The notes beneath the pieces are model-generated. The model was not told the DNA's origin, made no database searches, and was given only the letters and a program-made list of their open reading frames with translations. The translations under genes were made by a program, and so were the position numbers. From assembly GCF_009687845.1 (NCBI RefSeq), contig NZ_BLAD01000040.1:205586-269585 (forward strand): a stretch of 64,000 nucleotides of DNA, given 5' to 3'. Source of the stretch: Acrocarpospora corrugata. Its GTDB lineage: Bacteria; Actinomycetota; Actinomycetes; Streptosporangiales; Streptosporangiaceae. How positions within the stretch are numbered: the stretch's first letter is position 1; each line of letters opens with the position of its first letter. Shown piece by piece: positions 44,089 to 53,376 of the stretch.

Positions 44089-44544
44089 ATGGCAGATCCG
44101 CGCTGGCTGAGCCCAGCTGAGCAGCGGGCCTGGCGTGCCCACCTGGCGGCGCACCGGCTCCTCACCCATCGGCTCGACCGCGAGCTGCAGGAATACGGAC
44201 TGTCGTTCAACGACTACGAGATTCTGGTCAACCTGTCGGAGAGCCAGGAGCGGCGGATGCGGATGAGCGATCTGGCCGACGCCACCATCCAGTCGCGCAG
44301 CCGGCTGTCCCACCAGATCTCCCGGATGGAGAACGCGGGCCTGGTGACCAGGGAGAACTGCGAGGACGACCGGCGGGGGACGTTCGCGGTGCTGACCGGG
44401 AAGGGCTGGGACACCATCCAGCGGGTGGCGCCGGACCACGTCGCGGGCGTGCGCCGCCACTTCATCGACCTGCTCACGCCGGGCCAGGTGGCCGAGCTGG
44501 AGGGGATCTACACGCCCGTCATCGCCAAGCTTCAGGGCAAATAG
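44089..44544 (+). CDS. MarR-family transcriptional regulator
   Basis: A 151-residue MarR protein: winged helix LSFNDYEILVNLSES, MRMSDLADATIQSRSRLSHQISRMENAGLV and wing CEDDRRGTFAVLTGKG, with dimerisation helices at both ends. It sits between a divergent CDF transporter and the LprG-like/MFS operon, either of which may be its target. The ligand is unknown. Confidence 0.88.
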   Translation: MADPRWLSPAEQRAWRAHLAAHRLLTHRLDRELQEYGLSFNDYEILVNLSESQERRMRMSDLADATIQSRSRLSHQISRMENAGLVTRENCEDDRRGTFAVLTGKGWDTIQRVAPDHVAGVRRHFIDLLTPGQVAELEGIYTPVIAKLQGK

Positions 44545-44588
44545 CGACCGGCGTTGATCGGGTCCGCCCCGCTTTGCCCGGGAGTGGC

Positions 44589-44600
44589 TACGATCCGGCT
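44589..44600 (+). promoter_or_regulatory. Leaderless promoter of the LprG-like gene
   Basis: TACGAT (44589-44594) lies 6 bp before GTG 44601, with no ribosome-binding site. Confidence 0.5.
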
Positions 44601-45245
44601 GTGCGAAGAATCCTCTGGACGATACTTTCCGGCGTGAGCCTGTTCCTCGGGGCGGCGTGCGGCGGTGGCGGTGACCTGCCGGACGGGCCCGGCCTGCTGG
44701 CGAAGTCGGGCGCCGCGATGGCGGCCGTCCAGACGGTCGCCTTCACGCTGAGCACGGAGGGCAAGCCCGCCGTGCAGGTCAGGCAGGCCGAGGGCAGCCT
44801 GACCAGGGCCGGGGACGCGAAGGGGTCGATTCAGATCGAGCTGATCGGCACCCTGCAGGAGTTCGAGTTCGTGCTGGTCGGTGAGGACGTCTATCTGAAG
44901 GGCCCGACCGGGGGGTTCCAGAAGTCGATGACCCGGGCGCAGCTGGCCGCCTTCTACGATCCGGGCACGGTGATCGCGGGCGTGCCCGAGCTGCTGGCCG
45001 GCGCCACCGGGGCCAAGGTGGAGGGCGAGGAGGGCGGCGCGTACAAGGTGACCGTGACGCTGCCGCCGGAGGTGCTGAAGAAGGTGGTGCCGGGGATCGC
45101 GCAGACCGCGACGGGCACCCTCCTGATCGACAAGGCCACCAGCAGGCTGACCAGGATCGACCTGCCGGTCACCGGCGGCACCATCAGCGTGGCCCTGGCC
45201 GACTACGACGCGCCGGTGACGGTCACCGCTCCCCCGCTGTCGTGA
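44601..45245 (+). CDS. LppX/LprAFG-family lipoprotein (LprG-like)
   Basis: About 214 residues: signal with lipobox LGAAC (Cys20), then an LppX_LprAFG lipid-pocket fold (about 30-210: [55 protein letters not shown]). Mycobacterial LprG carries triacylated lipids and works with the MFS protein P55 encoded next to it. The same pair occurs here with a 4-bp overlap (GTGA). It probably moves lipids across the envelope. Confidence 0.87.
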   Translation: MRRILWTILSGVSLFLGAACGGGGDLPDGPGLLAKSGAAMAAVQTVAFTLSTEGKPAVQVRQAEGSLTRAGDAKGSIQIELIGTLQEFEFVLVGEDVYLKGPTGGFQKSMTRAQLAAFYDPGTVIAGVPELLAGATGAKVEGEEGGAYKVTVTLPPEVLKKVVPGIAQTATGTLLIDKATSRLTRIDLPVTGGTISVALADYDAPVTVTAPPLS

Positions 45246-46723
45246 CCGCGATCAGCCGGAGTCGCAGGGTCACCCTGGGCGTCGGCGGCGCGGCCGTGCT
45301 GCTGGCGGCGCTGGACGCGTACGTGGTCGTCACGATCCTGGTCGACATCGCGATGGACCTGGACGTGCCGCTGAACCGGCTGGAACGGGCGACACCGATC
45401 GTGACCGGGTTCCTGCTCGGCTACGTGGCCGCGATGCCGCTGCTCGGCCAGCTCTCCGACCGGTACGGCAGACGCCCCCTCATCCAGGCCTGCCTGGCCG
45501 GATTCGCGGCCGGATCCCTGCTCACGGCATTCGCGGACTCGCTCCCCCTGCTGGTGGCCGGCCGTACCCTGCAGGGCGTCGCCGGCGGCGCGCTGCTGCC
45601 CGTCACGATGGCGCTGATCGGCGACCTGTGGGACGTCAGGGAGCGCTCGATCGCGCTCGGCGTGGTCGGCGCCGCCCAGGAGATCGGCAGCGTGCTCGGC
45701 CCTCTGTACGGCGCCGCCCTCGCCAGCCTGCCCCTGTTCGGCTGGCGCACGATCTTCTGGGTGAACCTGCCGCTGGCGGCCGCCGCCGCGATCGCGGTCC
45801 AGTGGGGGGTGCCGGGCGGGCGAGAGCAGTACAAGACGCGGGTGCGGGTGGACGTGGTCGGCGGGTCGCTGCTGGCCGTGGCGCTGGGGCTGCTGGTGGC
45901 GGGGCTGTACAACCCCACGCCGGAGGTGACCGTGCTGCCGTCCTGGGGGGTGCCGTGCGTGCTGGCGGGGGCGGTGGCCCTGGTGCTGTTCGTGCTGTGG
46001 GAGGTCAGGTCGCCGGTCCGGCTGCTGGACCTGTCGGGGGTGCCGAAGCGGCCGCTGCTGGCGACGCTCGGGGTGAGTTTCCTGGCGGGGGCCGCGCTGC
46101 TGGTGACGCTGGTGAACGTGCAGCTGCTGGCGCAGACGCTGCTGAACGTGGAGCCGGTGGCGGGCGCGCTGGTGCTGAGCAGGTTCCTGGCGGCGCTGGC
46201 GGTGGCGGCGCTGGCCGGGGGGTGGCTGTCGCGCCGGTTCGGGGAGCGGGTGGTGTCGGTCGCCGGGATGGCCATCGCCGTCGCCGGATATATCAGGATC
46301 TGGCAGTGGCCGGTGGAGCTGGGCGCGCACCTGACCCGGGTGGACGTGGATCTCGTCGTCGCCGGGCTCGGGCTCGGGCTGGTGATCGTGCCGGTGTCGT
46401 CGGCGGTGCTGCGGACCGTGCCCGCCGAACGCCACGGGGTCTCCTCCGCCGCCGTGGTGGTGGCCCGGATGATGGGCATGCTGGTCGGCGTGGCCGCCCT
46501 GTCCGCGTGGGGGTTCCACCGGTTCCGCTCGCTCACCGCCGGTCTGGACACGCCGCTGCCGTTCGGCGTCGCGGCGGACGAGTTCGCCCGGCGGCTGGCC
46601 GGCTACGAGGCGGCGCTGAAGGCGGTCCTGCACACCGAGTACACCGAGATCTTCCTCATCACCGCCGTGCTGTGCGCGGCGGGCGCGGTCGCCGCGCTGG
46701 CGATGCCGGGCCGAACCGAGTAG
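45242..46723 (+). CDS. DHA2-type MFS transporter (P55/Rv1410-like)
   Basis: A 493-residue transporter with about 14 TM helices. Motif A ([11 protein letters not shown]) and the DHA2-type motif region ([15 protein letters not shown]) are clear. Operonic coupling to an LprG-type lipoprotein, as in the mycobacterial lprG-Rv1410c operon, supports lipid export rather than drug efflux as the main role. GTG 45242. Two hairpins follow the stop. Confidence 0.88.
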   Translation: MTAISRSRRVTLGVGGAAVLLAALDAYVVVTILVDIAMDLDVPLNRLERATPIVTGFLLGYVAAMPLLGQLSDRYGRRPLIQACLAGFAAGSLLTAFADSLPLLVAGRTLQGVAGGALLPVTMALIGDLWDVRERSIALGVVGAAQEIGSVLGPLYGAALASLPLFGWRTIFWVNLPLAAAAAIAVQWGVPGGREQYKTRVRVDVVGGSLLAVALGLLVAGLYNPTPEVTVLPSWGVPCVLAGAVALVLFVLWEVRSPVRLLDLSGVPKRPLLATLGVSFLAGAALLVTLVNVQLLAQTLLNVEPVAGALVLSRFLAALAVAALAGGWLSRRFGERVVSVAGMAIAVAGYIRIWQWPVELGAHLTRVDVDLVVAGLGLGLVIVPVSSAVLRTVPAERHGVSSAAVVVARMMGMLVGVAALSAWGFHRFRSLTAGLDTPLPFGVAADEFARRLAGYEAALKAVLHTEYTEIFLITAVLCAAGAVAALAMPGRTE

Positions 46724-46735
46724 GGGGGTGCTCAA

Positions 46736-46836
46736 GCGGGACGCCGTCCCGCCGGACACGATCGACGGGTGCGCCCCCATCAGGCCGGATATTCCCGGTC
46801 TGAGCGGGACAGGCGTCCCATGCACTCGGGACGCCT
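46736..46836 (+). terminator. Two hairpins after the MFS gene
   Basis: GCGGGAC-GCC-GTCCCGC (46736-46752) and AGGCGTCCC (46811-46819) paired with GGGACGCCT (46828-46836) form two perfect stems in the 184-bp gap. The first is a likely terminator 13 bp after the stop. The second lies between it and the next ribosome-binding site (AGGAG near 46899). Confidence 0.6.
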
Positions 46837-46907
46837 GGTGGCACACGCTAGGCCGGTAGCGCCCCGCCCGATATCCGGGGCCGTCGATACGTAGCACAGG
46901 AGCCCCC

Positions 46908-47360
46908 ATGCGCAAGGTCTTTTTCTGGTTCGCGGTGCTGACCCTCGTGGCGGTGCTGGCCCAGTTCTATCTCGCCACCTTCGGCGCGTTCGAGCGCCCG
47001 GTGCCCGCCCCCGGCGCCGAGGGCAGCGCGATCACGCCGCATGTCATCAACGGCACCATGATCATCCCGTTGCTGTCCATTCTGCTGACCATCGTCGCCG
47101 CCGTCGCCAAGGTCGGCCGCCAGCTCATCTGGCTGTCCATCGCGCCGTTCGGCCTGGTCGCCGTGCAGCTGTTCGTGATCTTCGAGCTGGCCGGTCTGCT
47201 CGGCGCGGCCCCGGAGAAGACCACCACCGCCGGCCTGTTCGTGCTCGGCTTCCACGCGCTGGACGGCGTCGCCCTGCTCTGGGTGGCCGTGACCGTGGTC
47301 CGCAAGGCCCGTGCCCTGGTCAAGAGCCAGGTGGCGGAGCCGGTGGCCGTGCCCGCGTGA
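46908..47360 (+). CDS. DUF6220-like four-helix membrane protein
   Basis: 150 residues with four predicted membrane helices (about 5-25, 45-68, 78-98, 108-130). It has a conserved-looking HVINGTMIIPLLSIL loop, which suggests a haem- or quinone-type cavity but proves nothing. It overlaps the multicopper oxidase GTG by 4 bp, so the two likely work together. ATG 46908 follows AGGAG. Confidence 0.75.
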   Translation: MRKVFFWFAVLTLVAVLAQFYLATFGAFERPVPAPGAEGSAITPHVINGTMIIPLLSILLTIVAAVAKVGRQLIWLSIAPFGLVAVQLFVIFELAGLLGAAPEKTTTAGLFVLGFHALDGVALLWVAVTVVRKARALVKSQVAEPVAVPA

Positions 47361-49219
47361 GCACCGCCCAGCTGATCGGCATCGATCAGATCCTGCTCAT
47401 CCTGGTCGCCGGAGTGTGGGCGGCGTCGGCGGGGGTCGCCGTCGCCGCCCTCCGGGGGGCCGCCGGGAATCTGGCCCCGATCGCCGCGGCGCTGCTCGCC
47501 GCGGCGATCGTCATGACCGCCCTGCGCGGCCTGACCACCGCCGGGCTCGCCACGGCCGGCTGGTGGTTCGCGGCCGAGAAGATCACCCTCGCGATGCCGC
47601 TGGTGGTCCTCCCCGGGCTGGTCGCGGGCGCGGTCACGCTGCCCGATCTGATCCGGTTCTGGCGGCACGGGAGCCCGCTGGACCCGGCCAGGACGCTGCC
47701 GGTGGTGATCGCCGCCATCGGCGCGGTCGCCGGGATCGCGTGCGGCCTGCTGATCTCCTACCCGGTCACGGTGCCGGCGGCGGTCATCGTGCTGCTCGGC
47801 TTCGCGGGCGCGTCGGCGCTGGCCTGGCGGATCCTCGCCGGGCGGACCGGCGACCGCTGGCGGGTGGCCGGGACGGCGGTGCTGACGGTCGCGGTGGCCT
47901 GGGCGATCTCCGGCAGCTGGTCCGGCGGGCCGTTCCACGCGGGCCACCAGGAGGCCGCCGGGGGCGTCTCGGTCGCCTCGCTCGTCGGCGAGACCGTGGC
48001 AGGCGCCCGCGAGTTCACCCTGACCGCCAAGCCCGCCACCCTGAAGCTGCCGTCCGGCCGTACCTTCGAGGCGTGGTCGTTCAACGGCCAGTCGCCCGGC
48101 CCGACGCTCCGCGTCAAGCAGGGCGAGCACGTCGAGCTGACGCTGCGCAACGAGCTGCCCGGCCAGGCGGTCACCATCCACTGGCACGGGTACGACGTGC
48201 CCAGCGGCGAGGACGGCGTGCCCGGCGTCACCCAGGACGCGGTCCTGCCCGGCGGCTCGCACGTCTACCGCTTCCGGGCTGCCGACCCCGGCACGTACTG
48301 GTACCACAGCCACCAGACCTCCAGCGTGGCCGTGGCGAAGGGCCTGTTCGGCCTGCTCGTCGTGGAACCCGACCCCGGCGACCACACGCTGGCCCTGCAC
48401 TCCTACGGCGGCATGACCATGGCCCTGGACGACCTGCCGCCCTCCGACGCCCTGGTGAAGACCACGATCAAGCCCGGCAGCCCGGTACGGCTCCGCGTGG
48501 TCGACACCGACAGCCTCCCGGTCGAGCTGGGCCTGACCGGGGTTCCGTACAAGCTGGCGGCCGTGGACGGCACCGACGTCCCCGGCGCTACCGGCCTCCA
48601 CGGCGACCGCCTCCGCCTGGCCGCGGGCGGCCGCTACGACCTGACCTTCACCATGCCCACCGGCCCGGTCTACCTCGACGTCGAGGGCCACCCGGGCCTG
48701 CTCATCAACGGCGACACCCCGCCCGCGGCCGCGTCAGGTCCCGTGCTCGACGTCACCGCGTACGGCTCCGGCGCGCCCGTCCCCCAGGAGTTCGACCAGG
48801 AGATCACCTGGGTGCTCGACCACACGCTCGCGATGGTCGGCGGCCTGCCCCGGCTGGCCCACACCGTCAACGGCAAGGGCTTCCCCAACATCCCGGCCCC
48901 GCTCGTGAAGGAAGGCCAGAAAGTCCTGATCCGGGTGGTCAACCGCAGCTCGGACACCCACCCGATGCACCCGCACGGCCACCACGTCCAGATCCTGTCC
49001 AAGAACGGCGTGCCCGCCAACGGGATCTGGATGGACACCTTCGACGTGCGGCCGGGCGAAGTGTGGGAGGTGGCGCTGACCGCCGACAACCCGGGCATGT
49101 GGATGTCGCACTGCCACGATCTGGCCCACGCCGTCCAAGGAATGGAGTTCCATCTCGCCTACGAGGGCGTCACCAGCCCGTACGACCTGGGCGGTAAGGC
49201 CGGCAACCATCCGGCCTAG
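47357..49219 (+). CDS. Membrane-anchored multicopper oxidase
   Basis: 620 residues: five or so N-terminal TM helices (about 1-200), then a two-cupredoxin-type oxidase. Copper ligands are seen as VTIHWHGYD (His275, His277), TYWYHSHQ, THPMHPHGHHVQIL and MSHCHDLAHAVQGM (Cys586, T1 site). It oxidises metals or phenolics with oxygen at the outer face. The TM module and coupling to the DUF6220-like protein are less usual than soluble laccases. Its TAG stop shares the tetranucleotide CTAG with the stop of the convergent response regulator. Confidence 0.9.
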   Translation: MSTAQLIGIDQILLILVAGVWAASAGVAVAALRGAAGNLAPIAAALLAAAIVMTALRGLTTAGLATAGWWFAAEKITLAMPLVVLPGLVAGAVTLPDLIRFWRHGSPLDPARTLPVVIAAIGAVAGIACGLLISYPVTVPAAVIVLLGFAGASALAWRILAGRTGDRWRVAGTAVLTVAVAWAISGSWSGGPFHAGHQEAAGGVSVASLVGETVAGAREFTLTAKPATLKLPSGRTFEAWSFNGQSPGPTLRVKQGEHVELTLRNELPGQAVTIHWHGYDVPSGEDGVPGVTQDAVLPGGSHVYRFRAADPGTYWYHSHQTSSVAVAKGLFGLLVVEPDPGDHTLALHSYGGMTMALDDLPPSDALVKTTIKPGSPVRLRVVDTDSLPVELGLTGVPYKLAAVDGTDVPGATGLHGDRLRLAAGGRYDLTFTMPTGPVYLDVEGHPGLLINGDTPPAAASGPVLDVTAYGSGAPVPQEFDQEITWVLDHTLAMVGGLPRLAHTVNGKGFPNIPAPLVKEGQKVLIRVVNRSSDTHPMHPHGHHVQILSKNGVPANGIWMDTFDVRPGEVWEVALTADNPGMWMSHCHDLAHAVQGMEFHLAYEGVTSPYDLGGKAGNHPA

Positions 49220-49863
49220 GAGCGCAGGTACGCGAGCACGGCCAGCACCCGCCGGTGCTGGTCGGTGTCGTCCGCGTACAGGTTGAGCTTCACGAAGATG
49301 CCGCGGATGTGCTTCTCCACCGCGCCCTCGGTGACCACCAACTCGCGGCTGATGGCCGGGTTGGAGCGGCCCTCCGCCATCAGCGCCAGCACCTCACGCT
49401 CGCGCGGGGTGAGCGAGCCGAGCGGGTCGTCGCGGCGGCGGCGGACCATCAGCTGGGCGACCACCTGGGGGTCGAAGACCGTGCCGCCCGCGGCGACCCG
49501 GCGCAGCCCGTCCAGGAACTCCTCGACGTCCACCACCCGGTCCTTGAGCAGGTAGCCGACCCCGCCCCTGGCGTCGGCGAGCAGGTCGTCGGCGTAGGAC
49601 ACCTCGACGTACTGGGAGAGGATCAGGATCGGCGCGCCCGGCACCTTCTGCCGGGCCGCCACCGCCGCCCGCAGGCCCTCGTCGGTGAAGGTGGGCGGCA
49701 TCCGCACGTCCACCACCGACACGTCAGGGCGCAGCTCGGCGACCGCGCTGACCAGCTCGGTGCCGTTGCCGACGGCGGCGAGGACCTCGCAGCCGAACTC
49801 CTCGAGCAGGCGCACCAGGCCCTCCCTGATGAGCACCGCGTCGTCGGCGACCACTACCCGCAC
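49216..49863 (-). CDS. NarL/LuxR-family response regulator
   Basis: 215 residues: receiver domain with DD near residue 7, phosphoacceptor Asp in VSVVDVRMPP and Lys in YLLKDRV. The C-terminal LuxR helix-turn-helix is LTPREREVLALMAEGRSNPAISRELVVTEGAVEKHI. GTG 49863 lies inside the last codons of the sensor kinase gene (10-bp overlap). It is known as an output partner of HisKA_3 kinases. A palindrome upstream of the kinase gene is a possible binding site. Confidence 0.93.
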   Translation of the reverse strand: MRVVVADDAVLIREGLVRLLEEFGCEVLAAVGNGTELVSAVAELRPDVSVVDVRMPPTFTDEGLRAAVAARQKVPGAPILILSQYVEVSYADDLLADARGGVGYLLKDRVVDVEEFLDGLRRVAAGGTVFDPQVVAQLMVRRRRDDPLGSLTPREREVLALMAEGRSNPAISRELVVTEGAVEKHIRGIFVKLNLYADDTDQHRRVLAVLAYLRS

Positions 49864-51101
49864 GGAACCTCCGCCACGATCATCGTCGGCCCGCCGGCCG
49901 GCGACTGAACCGCCAGCTCGCCCTCAACCGCGCGGAGCCGGTCGGCCAGGCCGGACAGGCCGTGCCCCTTGGCGACGTGCGCGCCGCCGACCCCATCATC
50001 GCCGATCGTGAGCAGCAGCGTGTCACCCACCCGGACCAGGGCGATCGAGCACATGGTGGCCCGGCTGTGCTTGGCGATGTTGGTGAGCGCCTCGGCGGTG
50101 ACGAAGTAGACGGTGTTCTCGACCAGCGCGGGGAAGCGCTCCACGGTGCGCACGTCCAGCTCCACCGGGACCGTGCAGCGCCCGGCCAGCGCGGCCAGCG
50201 CGGACGGGAGCCCCCGGTCGGCCAGGATGGGCGGGGCGATGCCCCGGGACAGGGCGCGCAGCTCGTCCAGCGTCTCCCTGGTGGCGGTGATGGCCTCGCC
50301 GATGGTCGCGCTGGCCGCCGCCGAGTCCCGCTCCAGCAGCCGCTGGGCCCGGGACAGCTCCATCGCCAGGTGCACCAGCCGCTGCTGCGGGCCGTCGTGG
50401 ATGTCCCGCTCCAGCCGCCGCAGCGCGTTCGCCTCGGCGTGCGCGGCCGCGTTCCTGCCCTCGGTCAGGTCCTCGATCCGCTCGCGCAGTTCGGCCACGC
50501 CGGTCAGCATGGCCCGGCCCAGGCTGGCCTGGAACACGGCGCAGGCGCGGATGACCGGGTAGAGGGTGGCCGTGGCGAGCAGGCCGAGGGAGAGGTAGAA
50601 GAGGGAGTTGACGATGTAGCCCGAGCCCAGGCCGAGCAGTTCGGGGAGTTCGGTGTTGCCCGGGATGTTGCTGAGAATCCAGCCGTACAACGGCCAGGTG
50701 AGGCCCGTGATCACCAGGGCCCACCAGGTGACCGTGATGACGAAGGTGAGGATCGAGATCGGGAACACCACCACGCCGTACAGCAGGTCCAGCCAGGACT
50801 GGCCGATCAGCAGCGGGTTGACGACCCGGCGCAGGTAGCTCGCCTCCGGCGGGGTGCGCGGGTAGCGCGGCCGGGGCAGCGCCCGGCCGAGCACCGATTC
50901 GAGCCGGGCCCGCTCCAGGTCGCCGAAACCCCGGGCGACCAGCAGGGTCAGCCCGAGGATCGGCACGCCTATCCAGACCACCACGAGTCCGGAACCGGCC
51001 GCGAAACCCGTGATGAGCACGCAGAACGCGGCCGTGGCGAAGGGGAAGCCAAGTAGCAGGTAGCGCGTGTCGGCCGTCAGGCGCGGGATGAGTGTTCGCA
51101 T
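49854..51101 (-). CDS. Sensor histidine kinase (HisKA_3 type)
   Basis: About 415 residues: an N-terminal membrane sensor region with four TM segments in two pairs (about 12-55 and 105-180), then HisKA_3 with the phosphoacceptor His in LERDIHDGPQQRLVHL. A HATPase domain follows (EALTNIAKHS, IGDDGVGGAHVAKGHGLSGLADR). ATG 51101 has TAGTTT 7 bp upstream and no Shine-Dalgarno. It is paired with the NarL-type regulator downstream. The signal is unknown; the pair abuts the multicopper oxidase convergently, which need not mean a shared function. Confidence 0.92.
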   Translation of the reverse strand: MRTLIPRLTADTRYLLLGFPFATAAFCVLITGFAAGSGLVVVWIGVPILGLTLLVARGFGDLERARLESVLGRALPRPRYPRTPPEASYLRRVVNPLLIGQSWLDLLYGVVVFPISILTFVITVTWWALVITGLTWPLYGWILSNIPGNTELPELLGLGSGYIVNSLFYLSLGLLATATLYPVIRACAVFQASLGRAMLTGVAELRERIEDLTEGRNAAAHAEANALRRLERDIHDGPQQRLVHLAMELSRAQRLLERDSAAASATIGEAITATRETLDELRALSRGIAPPILADRGLPSALAALAGRCTVPVELDVRTVERFPALVENTVYFVTAEALTNIAKHSRATMCSIALVRVGDTLLLTIGDDGVGGAHVAKGHGLSGLADRLRAVEGELAVQSPAGGPTMIVAEVPCG

Positions 51102-51176
51102 GGCTCTCAAACTAGGATTCTCCACCCAGGTCTTCGAGCCGGTCCACCGCCGTCCTGACGGTAGGGCAGGCCCTAC
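51102..51176 (-). promoter_or_regulatory. Promoter and palindrome upstream of the HisKA_3 kinase gene
   Basis: Minus-strand TAGTTT (51109-51114) lies 7 bp before the ATG. About 60 bp upstream, GTAGGGC-AG-GCCCTAC (51161-51176) is a perfect palindrome that ends at the der stop. It could bind the NarL-type regulator. Confidence 0.45.
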
Positions 51177-52591
51177 TACTTCCTCTTGCGCTTCTCCCGG
51201 ATCCTCATGGTGACCTCGATCGGCGAACCGGCGAAGCCGAACTCCTCGCGCAGCCGCCGCTCGATGAACCTGCGGTAGGTCTCCTCCAGGAAGCCGGAGG
51301 TGAACAGCACGAACTTGGGCGGCTCGGTGGACGCCTGGGTGGCGAACAGGATCTTCGGCTGCTTGCCGCCGCGCACCGGCGGCGGGGTGGCCTGCACCAG
51401 CTCGGTGAGGAACTGGTTGAGCCGCGCGGTCGGCACCCGGGTGCCCCACGAGTCGATGGCCAGCTCCAGCGCCGGAACCAGCTTGTCCACGTGCCGGCCG
51501 GTCAGGGCGGAGATGTTCACCCGCAGCGCCCACGGCGTGCGCACCAGCTGCCGCTCGATCTCCTTCTCCAGGTAGTAACGCCGGTCCTCGTCGACCAGGT
51601 CCCACTTGTTGAAGGCCACCACCATGGCCCGGCCCGACTCGATCGCCAGCGAGATGATCCGCAGGTCCTGCTCGGTCAGCACGTCGGAGGCGTCGATGAG
51701 CACGATCGCCACCTCGGCCCGCTCCAGCGCCGACCGGGTCCGCATGGCCGCGTAGAAGTCGGCGCCCTTCAGCTCCCGGTCCCGCCGCCGGATGCCGGCC
51801 GTGTCGATGAACCGCCACGGCTTGCCGCCGAGCTGGATCAGCTCGTCCACCGGGTCCCTGGTGGTCCCGGCCATCGGGTCGACCAGCACCCGCTCCTCGC
51901 CCGCCACCTTGTTCAGCAGCGAGGACTTGCCCACGTTCGGCTTGCCCAGCAGCGCCACCCGGCGCGGCCCGCGAGCCGCCCCGAACACCACCGGCGGCGT
52001 CTCAGGCAGCGCGTTCAGCACCACGTCGAGCAGGTCGCCGCTGGAGCGGCCGTGCAGCGCCGAGACCGGCTGCGGCTCGCCGAGGCCCAGCGCCCACAGC
52101 TCGTTCGCCTCCAGCTCCTGCAGCTGGTTGTCGACCTTGTTGGCGGTCAGCACGACCGGCTTGCCGGAGCGGCGCAGCACGGCGCCGACCGCCTCGTCCG
52201 CGTCGGTGATGCCGACCGAGGCGTCCACCACGAACAGGATCACGTCGGCCAGCTCGGCCGCGATCTGCGCCTGCTCGGCGATCTTCAGGGCCATCCCGGT
52301 CGCTTCCGGATCCCAGCCGCCGGTGTCCACCAGCGTGAACCGGCGGCCCCGCCAGTTCGCCTCATACGTCACCCGGTCGCGGGTCACGCCAGGCACGTCC
52401 TCGACCACCGCCTCGCGGCGGCCGATGATCCGGTTGACCAGCGTGGACTTGCCCACGTTCGGCCGCCCGACGACGGCCACGATCGGCAGCGGGCCGGCGT
52501 CCGGCTCCTCCTCCTCGGGCTCGTCGGCCGTCAGATCGGCCAGCTCGGACTCGATCCAGCCGCCGTCGTCCTCGTACTCCCCCGCGCTCAT
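51176..52591 (-). CDS. der: Ribosome assembly GTPase Der (EngA)
   Basis: A 471-residue protein with two tandem GTPase domains: G1 motifs GRPNVGKST and [10 protein letters not shown]3 DTGGW and DTAGI, G4 TANKVD and FNKWD. A C-terminal KH-like domain (about 385-471) ends in a basic tail. It acts in maturation of the 50S ribosomal subunit. An acidic N-terminal extension of about 25 residues precedes it. Two TAG codons occur in tandem at its end. It follows cmk, as in many actinomycetes. Confidence 0.97.
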   Translation of the reverse strand: MSAGEYEDDGGWIESELADLTADEPEEEEPDAGPLPIVAVVGRPNVGKSTLVNRIIGRREAVVEDVPGVTRDRVTYEANWRGRRFTLVDTGGWDPEATGMALKIAEQAQIAAELADVILFVVDASVGITDADEAVGAVLRRSGKPVVLTANKVDNQLQELEANELWALGLGEPQPVSALHGRSSGDLLDVVLNALPETPPVVFGAARGPRRVALLGKPNVGKSSLLNKVAGEERVLVDPMAGTTRDPVDELIQLGGKPWRFIDTAGIRRRDRELKGADFYAAMRTRSALERAEVAIVLIDASDVLTEQDLRIISLAIESGRAMVVAFNKWDLVDEDRRYYLEKEIERQLVRTPWALRVNISALTGRHVDKLVPALELAIDSWGTRVPTARLNQFLTELVQATPPPVRGGKQPKILFATQASTEPPKFVLFTSGFLEETYRRFIERRLREEFGFAGSPIEVTMRIREKRKRK

Positions 52592-52624
52592 GATCGCGTT
52601 TTCCCTTTCACGCGCGCCCGGAAT

Positions 52625-53296
52625 TCAGGCACGCTCCTTGACAAGTCTCAGCACCTCGGCGATGACCTCATCGAGGTTGAGCGCCGTGGTGTCCAGTTCG
52701 ACCGCGTCCGCGGCCATCGCCAGCGGATCGGTCTTCCTGGTCGAATCGAGGGTGTCGCGGCGGGCCAGCTCGACCCGCTGCGCGGCCACCGTGGAACCGG
52801 CCAGCTCGGCGCTGCGCCGCATCGCGCGCGCCTCCTCGCTGGCCGTCAGATAGACCTTGACGGGGGCCTGGGGAGCGACCACCGTGCCGATGTCGCGGCC
52901 CTCAACCACGATGCCGCCCTCCTTGAGAGCGACCTCGATCAGCTCCCGCTGCAGGGCCACCAGGCGGCTGCGGACCTCCGGCACCGCGCTCACCGCGGAG
53001 ACCGCCCGGGTCACCTCCGGGTAGCGGATCGGGCCGTCCACCCGGACCCCGTCCAGGGTGACGCCGGGAAAGTCCGGATCGGTGTTCAGCTCCAGCGCGG
53101 GCTCGCCCGAACGGGCGGCGATCGCGGCCGGATCGTCCAGGTCGATCTCCATCTGGAGCATCCACCAGGTGACCGCGCGATACATCGCGCCCGTGTCCAG
53201 GTAGCGCAGGCCCAGCGCCCGGGCCACCCCACGGGACGCGCTCGACTTGCCCGACCCGGACGGCCCGTCCATGGCGACGATCAGACCCGACACCAT
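52625..53296 (-). CDS. cmk: Cytidylate kinase
   Basis: 223 residues with P-loop DGPSGSGKSS, CMP-binding YLDTGAMYRAV, GRDIGTVV and LID arginines RRDTLDSTRKTDPL. It phosphorylates CMP/dCMP with ATP. It lies between tyrA and der in a housekeeping block. ATG 53296; a weak purine-rich site lies upstream. Confidence 0.96.
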   Translation of the reverse strand: MVSGLIVAMDGPSGSGKSSASRGVARALGLRYLDTGAMYRAVTWWMLQMEIDLDDPAAIAARSGEPALELNTDPDFPGVTLDGVRVDGPIRYPEVTRAVSAVSAVPEVRSRLVALQRELIEVALKEGGIVVEGRDIGTVVAPQAPVKVYLTASEEARAMRRSAELAGSTVAAQRVELARRDTLDSTRKTDPLAMAADAVELDTTALNLDEVIAEVLRLVKERA

Positions 53297-53376
53297 CGCT
53301 CCCCTTACTTGAGTTGTCCGCCCCCCAAGGTACCGGCAGTACCGGCCGGGGCGCGCATCGAGCTTTCCCAGCCGGG

